From: Adiantum capillus-veneris
Lineage: Eukaryota; Streptophyta; Polypodiopsida; Polypodiales; Pteridaceae
Reading direction: 5' to 3'
NCBI GenBank assembly: GCA_014529385.2
Contig: CM043944.1
Location: 69,674,895 to 69,738,894, forward strand
Length of the DNA: 64,000 nucleotides
In this document: positions 11,781-26,910 of the stretch, piece after piece
Position numbering within the stretch: position 1 is the stretch's first letter
How the letters are laid out: each line of letters starts with the position of its first letter
Made by a program: the position numbers and the translations under genes
Notes under the pieces: model-generated
Database searches by the model: none
The model's input: only the letters and a program-made list of their open reading frames with translations
What the model was told of the DNA's origin: nothing

Positions 11781-14700
11781 ATTGTTTGTGTGGGATGTGT
11801 TGTCTTCATTGGTGGATAAATGCTTTGTTGAGGTCCTTGTTGCTGTAGCATCTTGTATGTCAAGGTTGTGTAAATCTTTGAAGTAAAAGGTGGTATTGCA
11901 GTATTTTTTGTTGTAGCAGTATAATGGCTAGTTTGATCATTATTTATTATGGATATGTACAATAATAGATAGGTAAGGAATCTAGCTTAGCACTAGTTTG
12001 GTACCAAAAAGGACACTTTAGTGTCCTTTTTTCACGAATGGTGCATGAAATCTAGAAAACATCTCAAGAATTTCTTTTACAAACTTATCAAAATGTTAGC
12101 CAAAGCACTCATAAAAATTATAATTGCCACCTTTGTACACAAACTCAATAGTAATTACACTCATGAAAATCACACATGCAAAACAACAATTGATTTGTCA
12201 CTAAAACATACCCTAGTCTAAGAAAAAATAAGAGAGGTTCATGTAATAATCCATGGTAACTACTTATATATGTGCTTAACATTTTTGCAGCTCTCATGTA
12301 AATTTTTTTTATTTGTGACTAAAATTAAATATAGAAAGTTGTGTGGGTCAAATATGAAACATTTATGAATTCAATTAACAACAATCACATAAAACATTTG
12401 GCTCATCTAAATTTTCATTCTCTTATGTGGTCTATATACTACATCTACCACTCCATTACTTAAGGTGATACTATTTGATGGTTGTGCAAGCCACATTTGA
12501 TGATTTATTTCATATTCCAAAAACTACCTATGTTAAATTTCTTATTTTTTATTATCAAAGATCAGCCTTAAAATAAAGTCCTCTTCTCGATTTTCTCATT
12601 CATCTCATTTATTTGTATACAATTCCCTTGTATGGATAGAATTGGGGAATCTATATGTACACTTTCATTGATTTTCATAGGAATGGTTATTTTTCAAGAA
12701 TTACGTTCTATATATTTTTCTAAATGAGCTTAAATTACAAGATTCTTGTGAGATTGAAACCTTGAAAAATGCTTAGTTAATGGGTGTTGGCCTATAGATA
12801 CATTATAAAACGCAAGTATTTTCCCATAACCTTATCATGCTAATGGAAGAGACTTTTAAAGATCAAAATTTCTCTCTTTGTTTGCATTTTCAAGATTTGG
12901 GGTATTCAATTACAATAAACAAATGGTCTAAAAACTAAGTTATGAAGCTCAAGTTCTTGTTACAATACATTTTTTTGTATACATAAACCTTGAAATCTAT
13001 AAAAAATCTCATTTATATTCAATTCATTTTTTTTTGCTAAAATTGCACTAAATTTTTATGATTTTTTCATCTTAAAACTTATCATCATAATCTAATATGG
13101 TATTAATTTTGGCAAAATAAAAAAAATTTGGATATGTTATTCACCTCATAAATGACCTAAGACATGAATATGACCTATAAATCTTGTTTCTAGCTTCACC
13201 AAATAATTATGACAAATTGATGGAAAGCAAGCCACTTTAGTGTCTGTGGACACTTGAGTGTTCCATTACAGAACTAGTGTTAGGATCCAATATATGGATA
13301 ACCAAAGGGAAAAACCTAGTGGAAAAAATTGCCTTTGGGATATGCACATTATTGTAGTGCGATATTAGCATGTGAAGTATTGAAAAAATGTTGGGGTGAT
13401 GTTATTTTGCTAAGGTGATGTATACTAACATAAAGAAATAGATGGAAGAAAATACAAGAGTAGCAAGATGAAAAATTTATTTTCTTGATGTAGTCAACTT
13501 GAAGTGCATAGATAGAAGCAAAAAGAGTGTTTAATGCACATGTCCAATGATGGGGCATCCTATATGCATACACAAAAATGCATGAAGAATTAATTTTTGT
13601 GCAAGTAAGATATTTGAGGGGTTGTTTAGAAAGAAGGTATAGCTATGAAAGAATATGGCATGGCTTTATAAGCTAGCATCCCTTTAAGAAGGTTTTTGCT
13701 ATTCAAGCTATGTGCTTTCATCTCACTGTTCACAATGCATAAGTGTAGGTCTTTTTGATACTTCACCAATTTTGAATTGATAGATTTTGACTCTCATGCT
13801 CATCTTTACTTGACTAGATATGGTCAAGTCTTCTAGCTTGAGTGCAAGCTTGATAGCTACAACTTTAAGCACAAAATTTATTAAGACTTGAAGACCATAT
13901 GCAAATGAGTTACCTCCATAAGATTGCTTATCTTGGCTATTGTTGCTAGGCTGATGTTACTTTTTCTCTTTGTATGATAGTTCTTTCTCTTCCTCTTGTT
14001 GTAAAGAGGACATGTTTTTTAAGCGAGCATTTTTCACCACACAGATTCCAAAAATAGTCCTCTCTCCATCTCTCTCACACATTTTCTAGTCCCCCCCCCC
14101 CCCAAAAAAAAAAGAAAAAAAGATAGAATTGAACCCACCCTTACATGCTTCAGCCTATCCCCTTGAGTGCAAAACACACGATTTCCTCCATATGACTCAG
14201 CTATCAATTCTTTATTATGCAAGACAAGTCATTAAGGCACCGATGAGGAGTCCGATTGACTGTGCACTTTATGCTATTACAAAGTGAGAGTTTTCAACAC
14301 AAATTTTTGCTCAAAGTAATATTCTCTTGGTTAGGATCAAGTGCTTCCAATTTTGTTGTACTTAATAGGGTCCTTCACCCTAGCACATAAAGAACAAAAA
14401 AACCTATCTTTGTCAGGAAAAAGCTCAATTTATAAGGTACTTGAAGGTTCAACTACCATGGCACCTATCATGTCATCCATCAACTTGGGAGTAAGTGCAG
14501 TGTGCATGAGTCTAAGCATCACTCCCTACTTGTGCTCAACATTTGAACACATTAGATCTTTCTTTGCCCTCGGCTTTCCCCACATTCTTCATCCATGAGC
14601 TATCCCCACGCACATTCCTCTCCCAACCATGATGCGTGTTCTCTATTGCAATGCCTATTGAACCACAATCCTTGACCATTGAGATTCACTTATTAGCTCC

Positions 14701-14819
14701 ACACACCCAACATAATATGTTTCTCTCATCCCATAGGTCATAATTGACCTTCAAGATTTTAGAGTTTAGGCATCTCTCTTGGTTCATCCAATCAGTCCCA
14801 ATTTCTCCCATGGATAGGT
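11781..14819. other. AT-rich non-coding stretch
   Basis: No recognisable gene. A C13/A10 homopolymer junction lies at 14091-14113. Short ORFs have no domain signals. Confidence 0.6.
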
Positions 14820-15653
14820 GATAGGGAGTGGGTTGTTTTGTGGTTGTTCCTGGATAGTGTGAGGCAGGTTTTACATGCTGGGTGGTGTCTAACCATGTTT
14901 AGCCTTGGGTTTTGGCTGAGTTTCATGGTCTACTATGCTCCTTTTTCCCTTAGCAGGTTTCCCTCGTGTAGTTCAGTGCTTTCCCAGAGCACTAGGGCGA
15001 GCTTCTCCTCTATTTCCCTATTTTCCCATTTATTGGGTGTTTATGCCAGGTCGTGGAGCAGCATGTGTGGGTCCGAAAGCTTGCCCTCTAGCCTATATGA
15101 GGAGCAGGAGGGGGTGACTTTTCTATATGTGTGTAGCCCATGTGGGAGTCCATGAGGACAACCCCTTGCCGTGTGCAGTCGGCTTGTAGGAGGCTCATTT
15201 GCTAGCATTGTCAGCATGTTCAACCTAGAATTTTTGGCAGGGAACAAGTCATCATTTTTGGCACGTCATGAGGGTAGCATGCAGATGATGATGGGAAACT
15301 GATCCAACCTTGTGATTTCCCTCACAATATCCCCATTCTCATGAGAGCACCCCTTCATTGGTGTAGACCTAGGAGAGGAGAGATGTATTGTCTTCTAGAG
15401 GGCAGCCATACGATGGCTATCTAGATCTCCCTCTGTAGATCTTAGTTGATGCTAGGAGGAGGAGAATCTTTAGGCTGGATGCCCATGTCAAGACCATGTG
15501 AGTGGTCGCGTGTACAGGAGGAGCAATTGGTAGTGTCAATAGCAATCACAGTTATGTGTACCTCGAGTCTATCCATTGGGCATGTCAGTTCTATTCCGGA
15601 CCACCCTTGGTCACTTGTATGAGAAGATTGTTATCAACATGGAGATCTTTTAC

Positions 15654-15657
<4 letters not shown>

Positions 15658-15705
<48 letters not shown>
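15658..15705 (+). repeat. (TC)n microsatellite
   Basis: About 24 uninterrupted TC units. Confidence 0.95.
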
Positions 15706-15708
<3 letters not shown>

Positions 15709-16361
15709 CTCAAATGTCCGGTCTCTTTCTACTTTAGTGATTTCTCTTCTCCAAAGGTGTGCCTTGTTCATGTGTTTGGCATTATTGGTGTTCTAGATTG
15801 AAGGTGAGATACCCACCGGATCATGAGCCAGTTCTTGTCTTCATTGCATCTTCCGCTGCCACCTTTGACAATGGTGATACAACCACCTAGATGCTCGGAT
15901 GTGGCTGATCGGGTGTGGTTTTGGACATGATTGAGAGAGAAGAAGCTTGGTATTTTTTTTGTTTTCTCAACGTTTGGAGCAGATTTGGGTATGTAGAGGC
16001 CTTGGATCCTTGTCTACAACTTTGTCATATTTACCCTTGCTCACCCCGACCTCTCTTCATTGTGGGGATCCCGATGGAGGTCCCATGATGTGTAGCAATT
16101 CTGTATTGCTTTGATTTGGTTATCCTAGATTGGAGTCATGGTACTGTGCCTTCCTGTAAGGGGAGCATGCATACGGTTGTTGGATCCGGAGGGGGAGCTA
16201 TTCATTTCTAGCTTCTTCTTCAGAGAGAAGTGTTTGGATAGTAGTAGGATCTTCTTTGTCACTTTTGAAGGAGTCTACTATGGCTGTGTTTTCTTCAAGG
16301 AGATGGATTGGAAGCTTTGTTGTTCCTTTTGCAAATGCGCATCTTTCTTGTACTTGTCAAC

Positions 16362-16366
16362 GGAGC
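16362..16366. other. Target-site duplication GGAGC (left)
   Basis: Identical to 21980-21984 on the other side of the element. Confidence 0.85.
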
Positions 16367-16850
16367 TACTACAGCCGGAAGCCTAGCTGCCCTGCAAAAT
16401 ACTCCAAATAGCGCATAGCAAGACATAAACAAATAAATCTACGTACCTGTCGACTCGCACAAATCCATAATCGTGCACAATACGAACAGAGAGAGACAGA
16501 GAGCGAGAGAGAAAGAACCCGTGCAGGCGCACCTCCTAGAGCGGAGTGCTACGCCGACACGACGAGAGAGAAGAGGGAAGAGGCAAGAAGAACAACGCAA
16601 ACACTGGGTGCAATCTCCCCTCGTGCAAGAGTGACCATTTTCCTCTTGCACGTATTTCATTTATAGATTTCTTGAATGGTCAAAGTGATTACAAACTGGT
16701 CGGCTGGTCATAAATGGCCAAAGCTCATAAAGAGCACTTGAATAATAAAATATACATAAAATATGATATCCTTTTGCAATAGCTTAGCTCGGTCAAGCCT
16801 TTTCCACCTGTCATAGATGCAATAAATAATAAGATATCAATTCCATAACA
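16367..16850 (-). repeat. 3' LTR of the LARD
   Basis: On the plus strand it runs from TACTACAGCC to TCCATAACA. The right LTR starts TGCTACAGCC, so the plus-strand TG edge has become TA here. Confidence 0.88.
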
Positions 16851-17227
16851 TACCTCTCCGTTGGAAAGCAACTGTCCTCAGTTGTTGTGAAGATAAAAAT
16901 CTGCAAATAATACTTGTCAAAAACAATGATTAGTATGTTGTGTCAAAAACATCACATAATAAAAGAAAAATTTATGAAACTAAACAACATTAGCTTATGA
17001 CTGCCATCATCCAGATACTACCTATTCTAGTGTCCCATACCACTAGAATAAGCAGTATATGTCATACCCTTATGAATCAGGATATCATTGGTCACACTCA
17101 TCATTAATCTCATAATGTCAAGTCTCATCACATAAACACTGCCGTGATAAAGTAACCGATTCCCAATCCAATTCCAATTCCACAATATAAGTCCAAATCC
17201 AAATCACTTTTATTATGTACCCGGGTA

Positions 17228-17278
17228 ACAAAATCATACTAGTTGCAGTGGTGGCTAGCCACTGCAGCATGATTTTGT
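17228..17278. repeat. Imperfect hairpin inside the LARD
   Basis: ACAAAATCAT pairs with ATGATTTTGT, and TGCAGTGG with CCACTGCA, around a short TGGCTAG centre. Confidence 0.7.
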
Positions 17279-17284
17279 GATTGG

Positions 17285-17490
17285 TGTTGCCTCATCCGGT
17301 GAGTCTACACCAATAAAGTGTGCTGCCTAAATCGGCGAATCTGCATTTGGTATTGTTTAGAAATCATGAATCTGTAATTTTCAGTGTGCTGCCTAAATCG
17401 GCGGATTTGCACAGATAATTGGTGTTTCCTAAATCGGCGAATCTACACCAAGATGAGCAATTACACACTGCCTAAATCGGCGGATCTGTG
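17285..17490 (+). repeat. Five irregular copies of a 25-bp box inside the LARD
   Basis: Boxes at about 17285, 17320, 17387, 17423 and 17467 share CCTAAATCGGCGRATCT and a flanking TGC. The first copy is diverged. A weaker sixth match lies near 18051. Confidence 0.8.
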
Positions 17491-20374
17491 TGCATGTGAC
17501 CAATGGACTAGACAAGACATAAAAAGACAAAACATGTACTACCTGTGTGACACCACATTGGAGTGTAGTTGAGTAGCAGAGTACTTACAAATTTTTATTC
17601 ACTAACTCAAAACACCGCAATTCATATGAGTAGCTGCATAGCTTAATGCCGAATCCTCTCAATAGAAATTACAGGCAGTGCAAGCACAAGCCAGAACTTT
17701 ATGGATTCTTAATTTCATATGCCATAAGAAAATGCGAGCAAGTAAAAGATCTTTTTGCTTTCAAATTGCCCAGTGGTATTATCCTTATTACAAACTGCTT
17801 GACGTTGTGTCCTTAAATATATGCACCAACAATATAAACTTCCAAGCAAGTAGAGAAAGTGAGTATTATTGTAGGAATATGTTAAGGGATGTCATTGCAG
17901 TATAGGCAGATGAGATATGTTGCGTAAGTGATGTGATCTTAAGAAATATGATAGCCGTAGATATATGTAGGAATGGATTCATTAAGAAGAAAAATACCGT
18001 GGAAAACAACGAGAAATTACGTACCTGGAGGTGGTTTGCAGAAGTGACTAGTATCCAAATCGGCAAATGCTAAACAATTTCTTGAAAACAAAGGTCAACA
18101 GCAAAATTCATCATGTGAGTAATGTTATGTAAATTAGAACAAACCAAAATTCAAGTCGTACAGATAGATGTCAGATATCGGTGAGGTGGACTGTATATGT
18201 GAATAAGTGTTTAACCATTGATATTTGTCGCAAGAAAATTAGTAAAAGTTCACCAGTGTTATTGAAAGTAGTTAAAATAGCAAAACATCGGCTAGATTCC
18301 ATGATTTTCTTCACGTAAATTGGCAAAGTTTTACAATTTTTAGTGTGAATACCTGAAAATCTTTGAATTTTGACCTAAAAAACAAAAGAGCTTTAGGTGT
18401 GTGCTTAGTTTCATTAGTTACGAAAATTGTGTTTGGCAAGCCCTAACTCGATTAGCAAACATTGCTATGATTACCTTGATCCAAAGTTTGATTTCCACCA
18501 CTGCTCTCTCAAAGAGAATTCCTCGTGAAACGTAGGACGACTTCTTTGAATGGATACAACAAACATTGAAATACCAAAAGAAATAGCAACACTTATCTCC
18601 ACCTTAAATATAGACACACAAATCTTAAATCCAAAAATAGGCACAGAGCGGCAAGGTTGAAAATTGCAAACCCTTGCCTCCTGGGGAAAGTGTGTCTCAG
18701 CTTACAATCATGCTACGTGAAAATTCAATAATGCTCCTTGAGAGCACGCAGAAAAAGAATCATTCCGCTTGAAATTTAAGAAAAATGTTGTAAAAAGAAG
18801 AAAAATCAAGTCAGTCTTCTAAACGTTCCTTGTTTTGTGTATGGTTAGGAAAGTGATTTGTCAATATTAACTCAAATTTTATAAATGGATAATGGTGATA
18901 TAGTCTTGTGGACGACTATAATGCGTCTGAAAAAAGAAAGCCCTAAAACTAGTGTAGACCAGAAGTAAAGGCGAGCTACAAGCTGCGAGCTACAAGATGG
19001 CAGATTTCACAAGTAGTGATAGAATGCTCCTCCGATGTTACAAGCAAAGGAAAAAAAATGTGATCATGCTACTGCGCAACAATTTGTGAAGCCGTAGAAG
19101 GCTTACTTTGCACCAGTCCCCGTCCTTCCTTTGAGAGCCGTAGTGATGGTTCATGCTTTCTCTGTAGGCACGACTTGGGAACAAGGACACAGAGATGTAG
19201 AAGTTATAGCAATAGCGGCTTCATTGCCATGCCATGTCAAGTAGCACAGGAATGTCCCTGGATGTTTGATGAGCTGATGGGGCTCATCATGGACTCACAA
19301 TGGAGGAGGTAGGATTGAAAGATTAGAAGCAGGGAGTCAAGGTTGCGCCAGTGTGCTTCAAGATCGGGCACCGCTCCTTGCTCCTCAAACGCCAGCTTAC
19401 TGAGAGATGCGCCAACGCTCAACAGCACCTTGGACCACACCCACTGGGGCAGGGCTTGCTTATTTTACGACGTCAATGCTGCAACAAAGGCGCAAATGAC
19501 CTCCATGGTGTCAATCAAGTGCAGGATGAAGTAGGAGCCTCGAGGAGCACATGCAAAGCATGAGAGGAGAGCATGATCAGGATATGGGGAAACATAAGTG
19601 TGAGGAGGAATCCCAAGGAGGGTTGTTCGGCACAGACGAGATAGAGGGTTGATAGCGTAGGCATCCGCCTTCTGCACGGTGTGGGCTCATTTTAAATGGA
19701 AGGTGTGTGTGTGTGTAATGAATAAGGAAGAGAAGAGACAGAGAAGGCAACACTAAGGCCTCTATCACACACATCCGCATGGACGTGGGTGTGTGTGACA
19801 TGGCAAAAGCTGAGTAGCTTACTGTTGTGTCCGGCTTTGGGCGGAGTCGCCCATCCTTGGTAGACTGCAGACATCAAGAAAAGCAGAGGCGGGAATGCAT
19901 ATCGTTGCTGTGGTGCAACCTGTCCAGACGGCGCACACTGTTTTGCTGAAGATTGAGGCTCATCGTGTGACAAAGCTAGCGGGGCCAGGTTTTTGCAATG
20001 TCCGTCGCCCGTGTTTGACACCCTGCAGCTAGAGTAGGTGGTTGGGGAGGGTGCGCGGTGTCAGTACGCCGAAACAGGTGGGAGTTTGGTGGTTGGTGAT
20101 TTCTACATGATGCAAATAATGCATGATGAAAATAGTGGCAGCGAAGAGCCGGGCAGGCTACAGTCAGTTCGAAGGGAGTATGACTGGTAGTACATGACCG
20201 CCCACGTTTTCATTGGAAGTCAAAAATGGCGCCAAGATCATAGGGCATGGGGGTTGGGATGGATAGTGGGCGGCTGTGTTGTGTGCCACACAACAACTGG
20301 TGGTCTGTGGAGTGGTGACTGAGGGGGAGAGAGAGAAAGAGGGTGCCATGCATGGCAAGCGGGTTGTTGAAAAT

Positions 20375-20376
<2 letters not shown>

Positions 20377-20416
<40 letters not shown>
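20377..20416 (+). repeat. (GA)n microsatellite
   Basis: About 20 GA units. It creates the artificial Ser-Leu ORFs on the minus strand. Confidence 0.95.
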
Positions 20417-20419
<3 letters not shown>

Positions 20420-21479
20420 AGAGATCTGCCAGTGTGTGACCGTTGCTATGCAGTGGTTGGGAAACGTGGCAGGGATGGAGTAGGGGTGTGTGCTCGTGTA
20501 CTGCAGCAATGAGGGGCAGAGAGAGAAAGAGAGAAAGTGGTCGAGGTTGGTGTACGCCAGTGGTTGGTAGAAGGAGAGAGAACCGCTGCATGGTGGCTGA
20601 CGAGCTGTGCTACTCGAGCTAGTGTATGCAGCCAACGACTTGTGTGTGTGGGTGGTTGGTAGTGTTCGGAGCCGCAACGAAGTAGGAGAAAAGAGAAAGA
20701 GAGAGAGAAACACTCGTGTCATGTGTGTTACCGATGTCATGTGGCCACGGTGAGAAACCTGAGTTGCTGCATGTGTTCCCTTCTGTGTGGAATGTGAAGG
20801 TAGTGCATTGTAGGGGTTTGCGACTGCAGCATGCCCTAAAGGCTAGAGCAGAGAGCTCATGGCAAATGCGGCCCTGGTCCGTGAGTCCTCCATTTTTGAT
20901 TGGTGAGACAGAAGTAACCATACCACTATGGAAAAAAAAAAGTCCCTAAGGGGTGTTTCCCACTGCTCGAAGTGCCTCCAATGTCAATTTAGCCTCGTGC
21001 TCGAACGCCTTTGTAGACCCAAGATCTCGAGGGTTTATTGATCTTGATCCGTGGGATCACCGAGTTTTTTTTATTATTATTATTTTGATTTTCATCGTTC
21101 TTCTCCTCCTTCTTCTCGGATACTAACTACTCATTCATACCAAACACTCTCTTCATTCATCTGGAGGTGACCATTCATGTACACGATACCCGCAATGCAA
21201 TCAATTGCACACAAGTGGATCTTAATAAATACTCTATCATTCAATATTTATAAGTAGTTTTAATCTCTCTATTATGCTATTTAATTAGCTATATCTAGCT
21301 ATGAATTGGTAATCAAATATACATAGATCAAGCATAAGCATTTAATATTAGAGATAAGACATAACAGTAGAAGAAAAAAGAAAAATAGGAGAAAGAGTAA
21401 GAAAGGAAAAAAACAAAACTGTGCAACACTTAGCTTTGGTAGATGAAGTTCTCCACAGCATGCAAGACCGTCTCCTTGA

Positions 21480-21491
21480 GCTCTAATACCA
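21480..21491 (-). promoter_or_regulatory. Primer binding site of the LARD (tRNA-iMet type)
   Basis: The minus strand reads TGGTATTAGAGC, next to the 5' LTR. Confidence 0.8.
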
Positions 21492-21492
21492 T

Positions 21493-21979
21493 TGCTACAG
21501 CCGGAAGCCTGGCTGCCCTGCAAAATACTCCAAATAGCGCATAGCAAGACATAAACGAATAAATCTACGTACCAGTCGACTCGCACAAATCCATAATCGT
21601 GCACAATACAAACAGAGAGAGACAAAGAGTGAGAGAGAGAAAGAACACATGTAGGCGCACCTCCTAGAGCGGAGTGCTACGCCGACACGACGAGAGAGAA
21701 GAGGGAAGAGGCAAGAAGAACAACAACGCAAACACTGGGTGCAATCTCCCCCTCTTGCAAGTATTTCATTTATAGATTTCTTGAATGGTCAAAGTGATTA
21801 CAAACTGGTCAAAGTGATTACAAACTGGCCGGCCGGTCATAAATGTCCAAAGCTCATAAAGAGCACTTGAATAATAAAATGTACATAAAATATGATATCC
21901 TTTTGCAATAGCTTAGCTCGGTCAAGCCTTTTCCACCTGTCACAGCTGCAATAAATAATAAGATATCAATTCCATAACA
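21493..21979 (-). repeat. 5' LTR of the LARD
   Basis: It runs from TGCTACAGCC to TCCATAACA on the plus strand (TG...CA). Compared with the left LTR it has a local duplication of CAAAGTGATTACAAACTGG and lacks a short segment near the CTTGCA tract. Confidence 0.88.
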
Positions 21980-21984
21980 GGAGC
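21980..21984. other. Target-site duplication GGAGC (right)
   Basis: It matches 16362-16366, and host sequence resumes here. Confidence 0.85.
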
Positions 21985-23900
21985 TACCTATCCGATGGGT
22001 AGAAGGTTGATGATTTTGTTGCACTTTTGTACCAGATTGTGGATTGAGGATGATAGAGGGGGACTTCTTCCCTTCTTGAAGAAGAGGATGTTCCATGATT
22101 TTTCATTTCCATCTAATAACCTTCTATGGGAAATTTTCTTGATGGTCGATAGCAAATTTATTGAGATCCTTTGGATGATAGGTTTTCACTTATTGTCAAT
22201 AGTTGGTGTGGACATCTAGTTCCTACTCTCGTAGTCAACAACATTTGGATGCTTCTTCCATACATCCCTTTGAAGAGCTCCAACCTTGGGGGCATGCCTT
22301 CTTCAGGTGTGCAAAGTTGCCCATGGCTGGCTAGTATAGCAAGTTCTTCCCTTGCAGATGCCCACTGTATTGGATATTGATTGCATAGTTTAGTGGTGGG
22401 TATGTTCTCTTTATCACAAGTACAAAGGACAAATTTTTATGAAGATTATAAGGAAGCAAGTTACAAAAGTGGGAGTATATATGATCTTTTGAGTTTGTAT
22501 GCAGTATGGAATTTTGTATTAGATTTTTCCTACAAGTTTGATCTTGGTAGATGTAGAGATGTGGCGGTTTTTTGGTCTGATCTTAGGGAGTTTGCTTGAG
22601 TAGCTAGGTTCTTTTTGGAACTCGACGACTTCTTTGGAAAACATAATCCTTAGGTGATTACCTCAGTCCGAGTTTAACAATGGTGTGATTCTCTTTGAGT
22701 CTCAAGTTCCATGAGATTCAAGTCTTGCTATTTAGTTATAGAGGAAGCAATTTTACTCCAAGTTATCTCATATTCTTTGTGGTGGTACTCATTGTCTTTT
22801 CCCAGGATTGAGCGAGAGGGGGACTTCCTATCTATGGGGGAGTTATCAACTTTATCTCTAGATATTTCAATGATAGTGTTTGCTCTATTTTGATGTGGCT
22901 TGAGACAATTGTTACCTCATAGCATACTTTTAAGGTTGCTTCTCTTTTAGAGTGGGCTTCCATATTATTATCTTTAGTCGACCTTTAATGCTCCATTCAC
23001 CAAAGTACCATGCACGGTGTCTTCCAGCCCTTGGTTTTCATTGCCTATTTCTTGCAGCTTTGGATGGTGTGCTTGAGACCACAATGCAGTTAGTATTTTG
23101 GAGGATGTTCTTCTTTAGCCATTTCGGTGGTTGCCGTGTCTTTCGGATTTGTGGTGTGACGATTGCTCTTCCCAATGCATCCAAGCAATAGTTCCTATGC
23201 CTCATCTTCTAGATTGATCCTTGGTGACTGTACCATATAGGACACACCTACTTCCCTTATCCTTAAATTTGCATGTTATCCTTTCTACAGGTGGATAGTG
23301 GTCTTTCTCAGACTAGGAACCAGTTATAGTTAGCCACATGGAATTCTTCAAAGAGGAGAGATAATTTTCTTGGTTATCTCAGATTTGGTTCTAGGTTCCA
23401 CATGTATATTATACTTCCTTTCGAATTCACCTTCTCTTGGGTGATCCAGTTACACAGGCAGAGACTATTGGAGAGTTGTGACATTTATCAATGGTTTAGA
23501 TGTTTTCTGTTCAGAGGGGGATGTGGTGCCAACTTGGGAGTAAATTTGTGAACACTACTTCCATACAGTTCTTGTGGTTCCTTGTGCAGTGGAAAAGATT
23601 GACATTCTAGATGGTGGCTTTCTTTAGCACCTTTTTCTTATCTTGTAGAGCCTGGGAGCAAGATCTTCTCTTGATATTGCCGTACTAGCTCTAGTCTCAA
23701 TATTGATGTGTGTTTTCCTTTATCATGGATGTTTGTCCCTGATTCACTTTGAGAGTGGGGTGACATTCTCTTGAGTGGTGTTCAGATAGTTGAAGATCAA
23801 TTATAGTTTCACTCTCAGCTCCATTGAAGTTCCTACAGATGCTGATAGGTTATGGTGGATAGGTTAGTGTGCTATTCATGGCATAAGCATGATTAGAACT
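21985..23900. other. Continuation of the sequence split by the LARD; no gene recognised
   Basis: The short ORFs have no domain signal. The stretch is probably an old decayed repeat. Confidence 0.5.
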
Positions 23901-24059
23901 CGAGGTGCACTATGTAATCATATTAATGTATTACGTGAGTTCAAAAGAAGGGGTTTTAAAACACAAAAAATTAAGGCAATTCAACAGAGATACATTAAAA
24001 TAAGGGATTTTTATATTCAATTTGGAAAAAGATCCTAAAATAAAGGGTCACTTTATTTA

Positions 24060-24430
24060 TTCAAACATATTACTAGAAGGGTTTTTTTAATACCCCACAT
24101 GAACGCACATTATATAGGGGATACTAAATGGTGAACCCCCTGAGGATTAGAATAGAGTTAGTTTAGAGCTTGATATTGGGCACACAATACAATAGAGTAT
24201 AGTTGCAAAATATTAGACTTGATTTTTATTGAGCATAATGTGACTCTATATATGCATATACAAAAAAGCAACCTTTTGACACATGAGTGTGGCTACTTAT
24301 GCACAAATACAAGTGGCTATTCTTTACACATGGATTGTAAGAGGTTCTTCACATGGGTATTGATACATCACTCTGCTAGGTGGAAGAGGTTGTTCACACA
24401 AGAGATGCAATAAAAACCTGCATCCCAACA
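24060..24430 (-). mobile_element. Probable 3' LTR fragment after a polypurine tract
   Basis: On the minus strand AGGGGAGGAT immediately precedes TGTTGGGATGCAGG (LTR start at 24430), a common PPT/LTR junction pattern. The far LTR edge was not found, so the left limit is approximate. No coding sequence is attached. Confidence 0.45.
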
Positions 24431-24575
24431 ATCCTCCCCTATGTGGGTTTTGGTTGCATATCATTCACACAAGATTATCCTCCCCTCAAAACACACTAGG
24501 GTGAGGAACACAAAACACAAGCCTCCCCTTGAACAAAATAAGGTGGAGGTACACACAATCCTCCCCTACACACAG
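24420..24575 (-). repeat. Four PPT-like purine tracts in a row
   Basis: On the minus strand GGGGAGG recurs near 24435, 24480, 24520 and 24565, spaced about 40-45 bp, just before the putative LTR start. Confidence 0.6.
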
Positions 24576-26725
<2,150 letters not shown>

Positions 26726-26727
26726 AG

Positions 26728-26910
26728 TTCGTGTTGTCTTTATACAACACATACTTCCCTCTAGAACCCTACCAAGGCCCCGAAGATGCCAGATGGTACA
26801 AATCCCCATGCGCTCAGCCTGGCCCCCGAAAAATCTTTTGATGGCCATAACTTGCAATGCGGAACTCCGATCCGCAATCTGAAAAGACGTACATGGCCCA
26901 TAACTTGAGA
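26728..26910 (+). repeat. 180-bp direct repeat, copy 1
   Basis: It shares TACAACACATACTTCCCTCT, GATGGTAC, ATGGCCATAACTTGCAAT and CCGCAATCT...AAAAGACGT with copy 2. Confidence 0.75.

Larger units (their letters stand above)
14820..16366. other. Old repeat sequence hosting the LARD insertion, with a TC microsatellite
   Basis: Low-quality ORFs only (for example 16138-16386, which simply runs into the inserted LTR). It is continuous with 21985 onward once the LTR element is removed. A (TC)n microsatellite spans about 15658-15705. Confidence 0.55.
16367..21979 (-). mobile_element. Complete non-coding LTR retrotransposon (LARD type)
   Basis: Two direct repeats of about 485 bp (16367-16850 and 21493-21979) bound 4.6 kb of sequence. 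The flanks carry a perfect 5-bp duplication, GGAGC at 16362-16366 and 21980-21984. On the minus strand the 5' LTR (right copy) is followed, after one base, by TGGTATTAGAGC (21491-21480), which differs by one base from the usual initiator-tRNA-Met primer site. A short purine-rich stretch (GGAGAGG) precedes the 3' LTR. The interior has no gag, protease, reverse transcriptase or integrase, and its ORFs come from GA/TC repeats. It must have been mobilised in trans. The LTRs differ by roughly 15 substitutions plus small indels, so insertion is not very recent. Confidence 0.88.

Noticed and set aside
14838-15155. 105-codon ORF at 14.8 kb
   Set aside because: No motif or homologous segment, and competing frames of equal quality.
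17285-17490. CRISPR-like array from regular boxes
   Set aside because: The boxes are diverged and irregularly spaced in eukaryotic retroelement DNA.
20210-20740. 176-codon minus-strand ORF inside the LARD
   Set aside because: Ser/Leu runs come from the GA tract; no domain, and overlapping ORFs are equally long.
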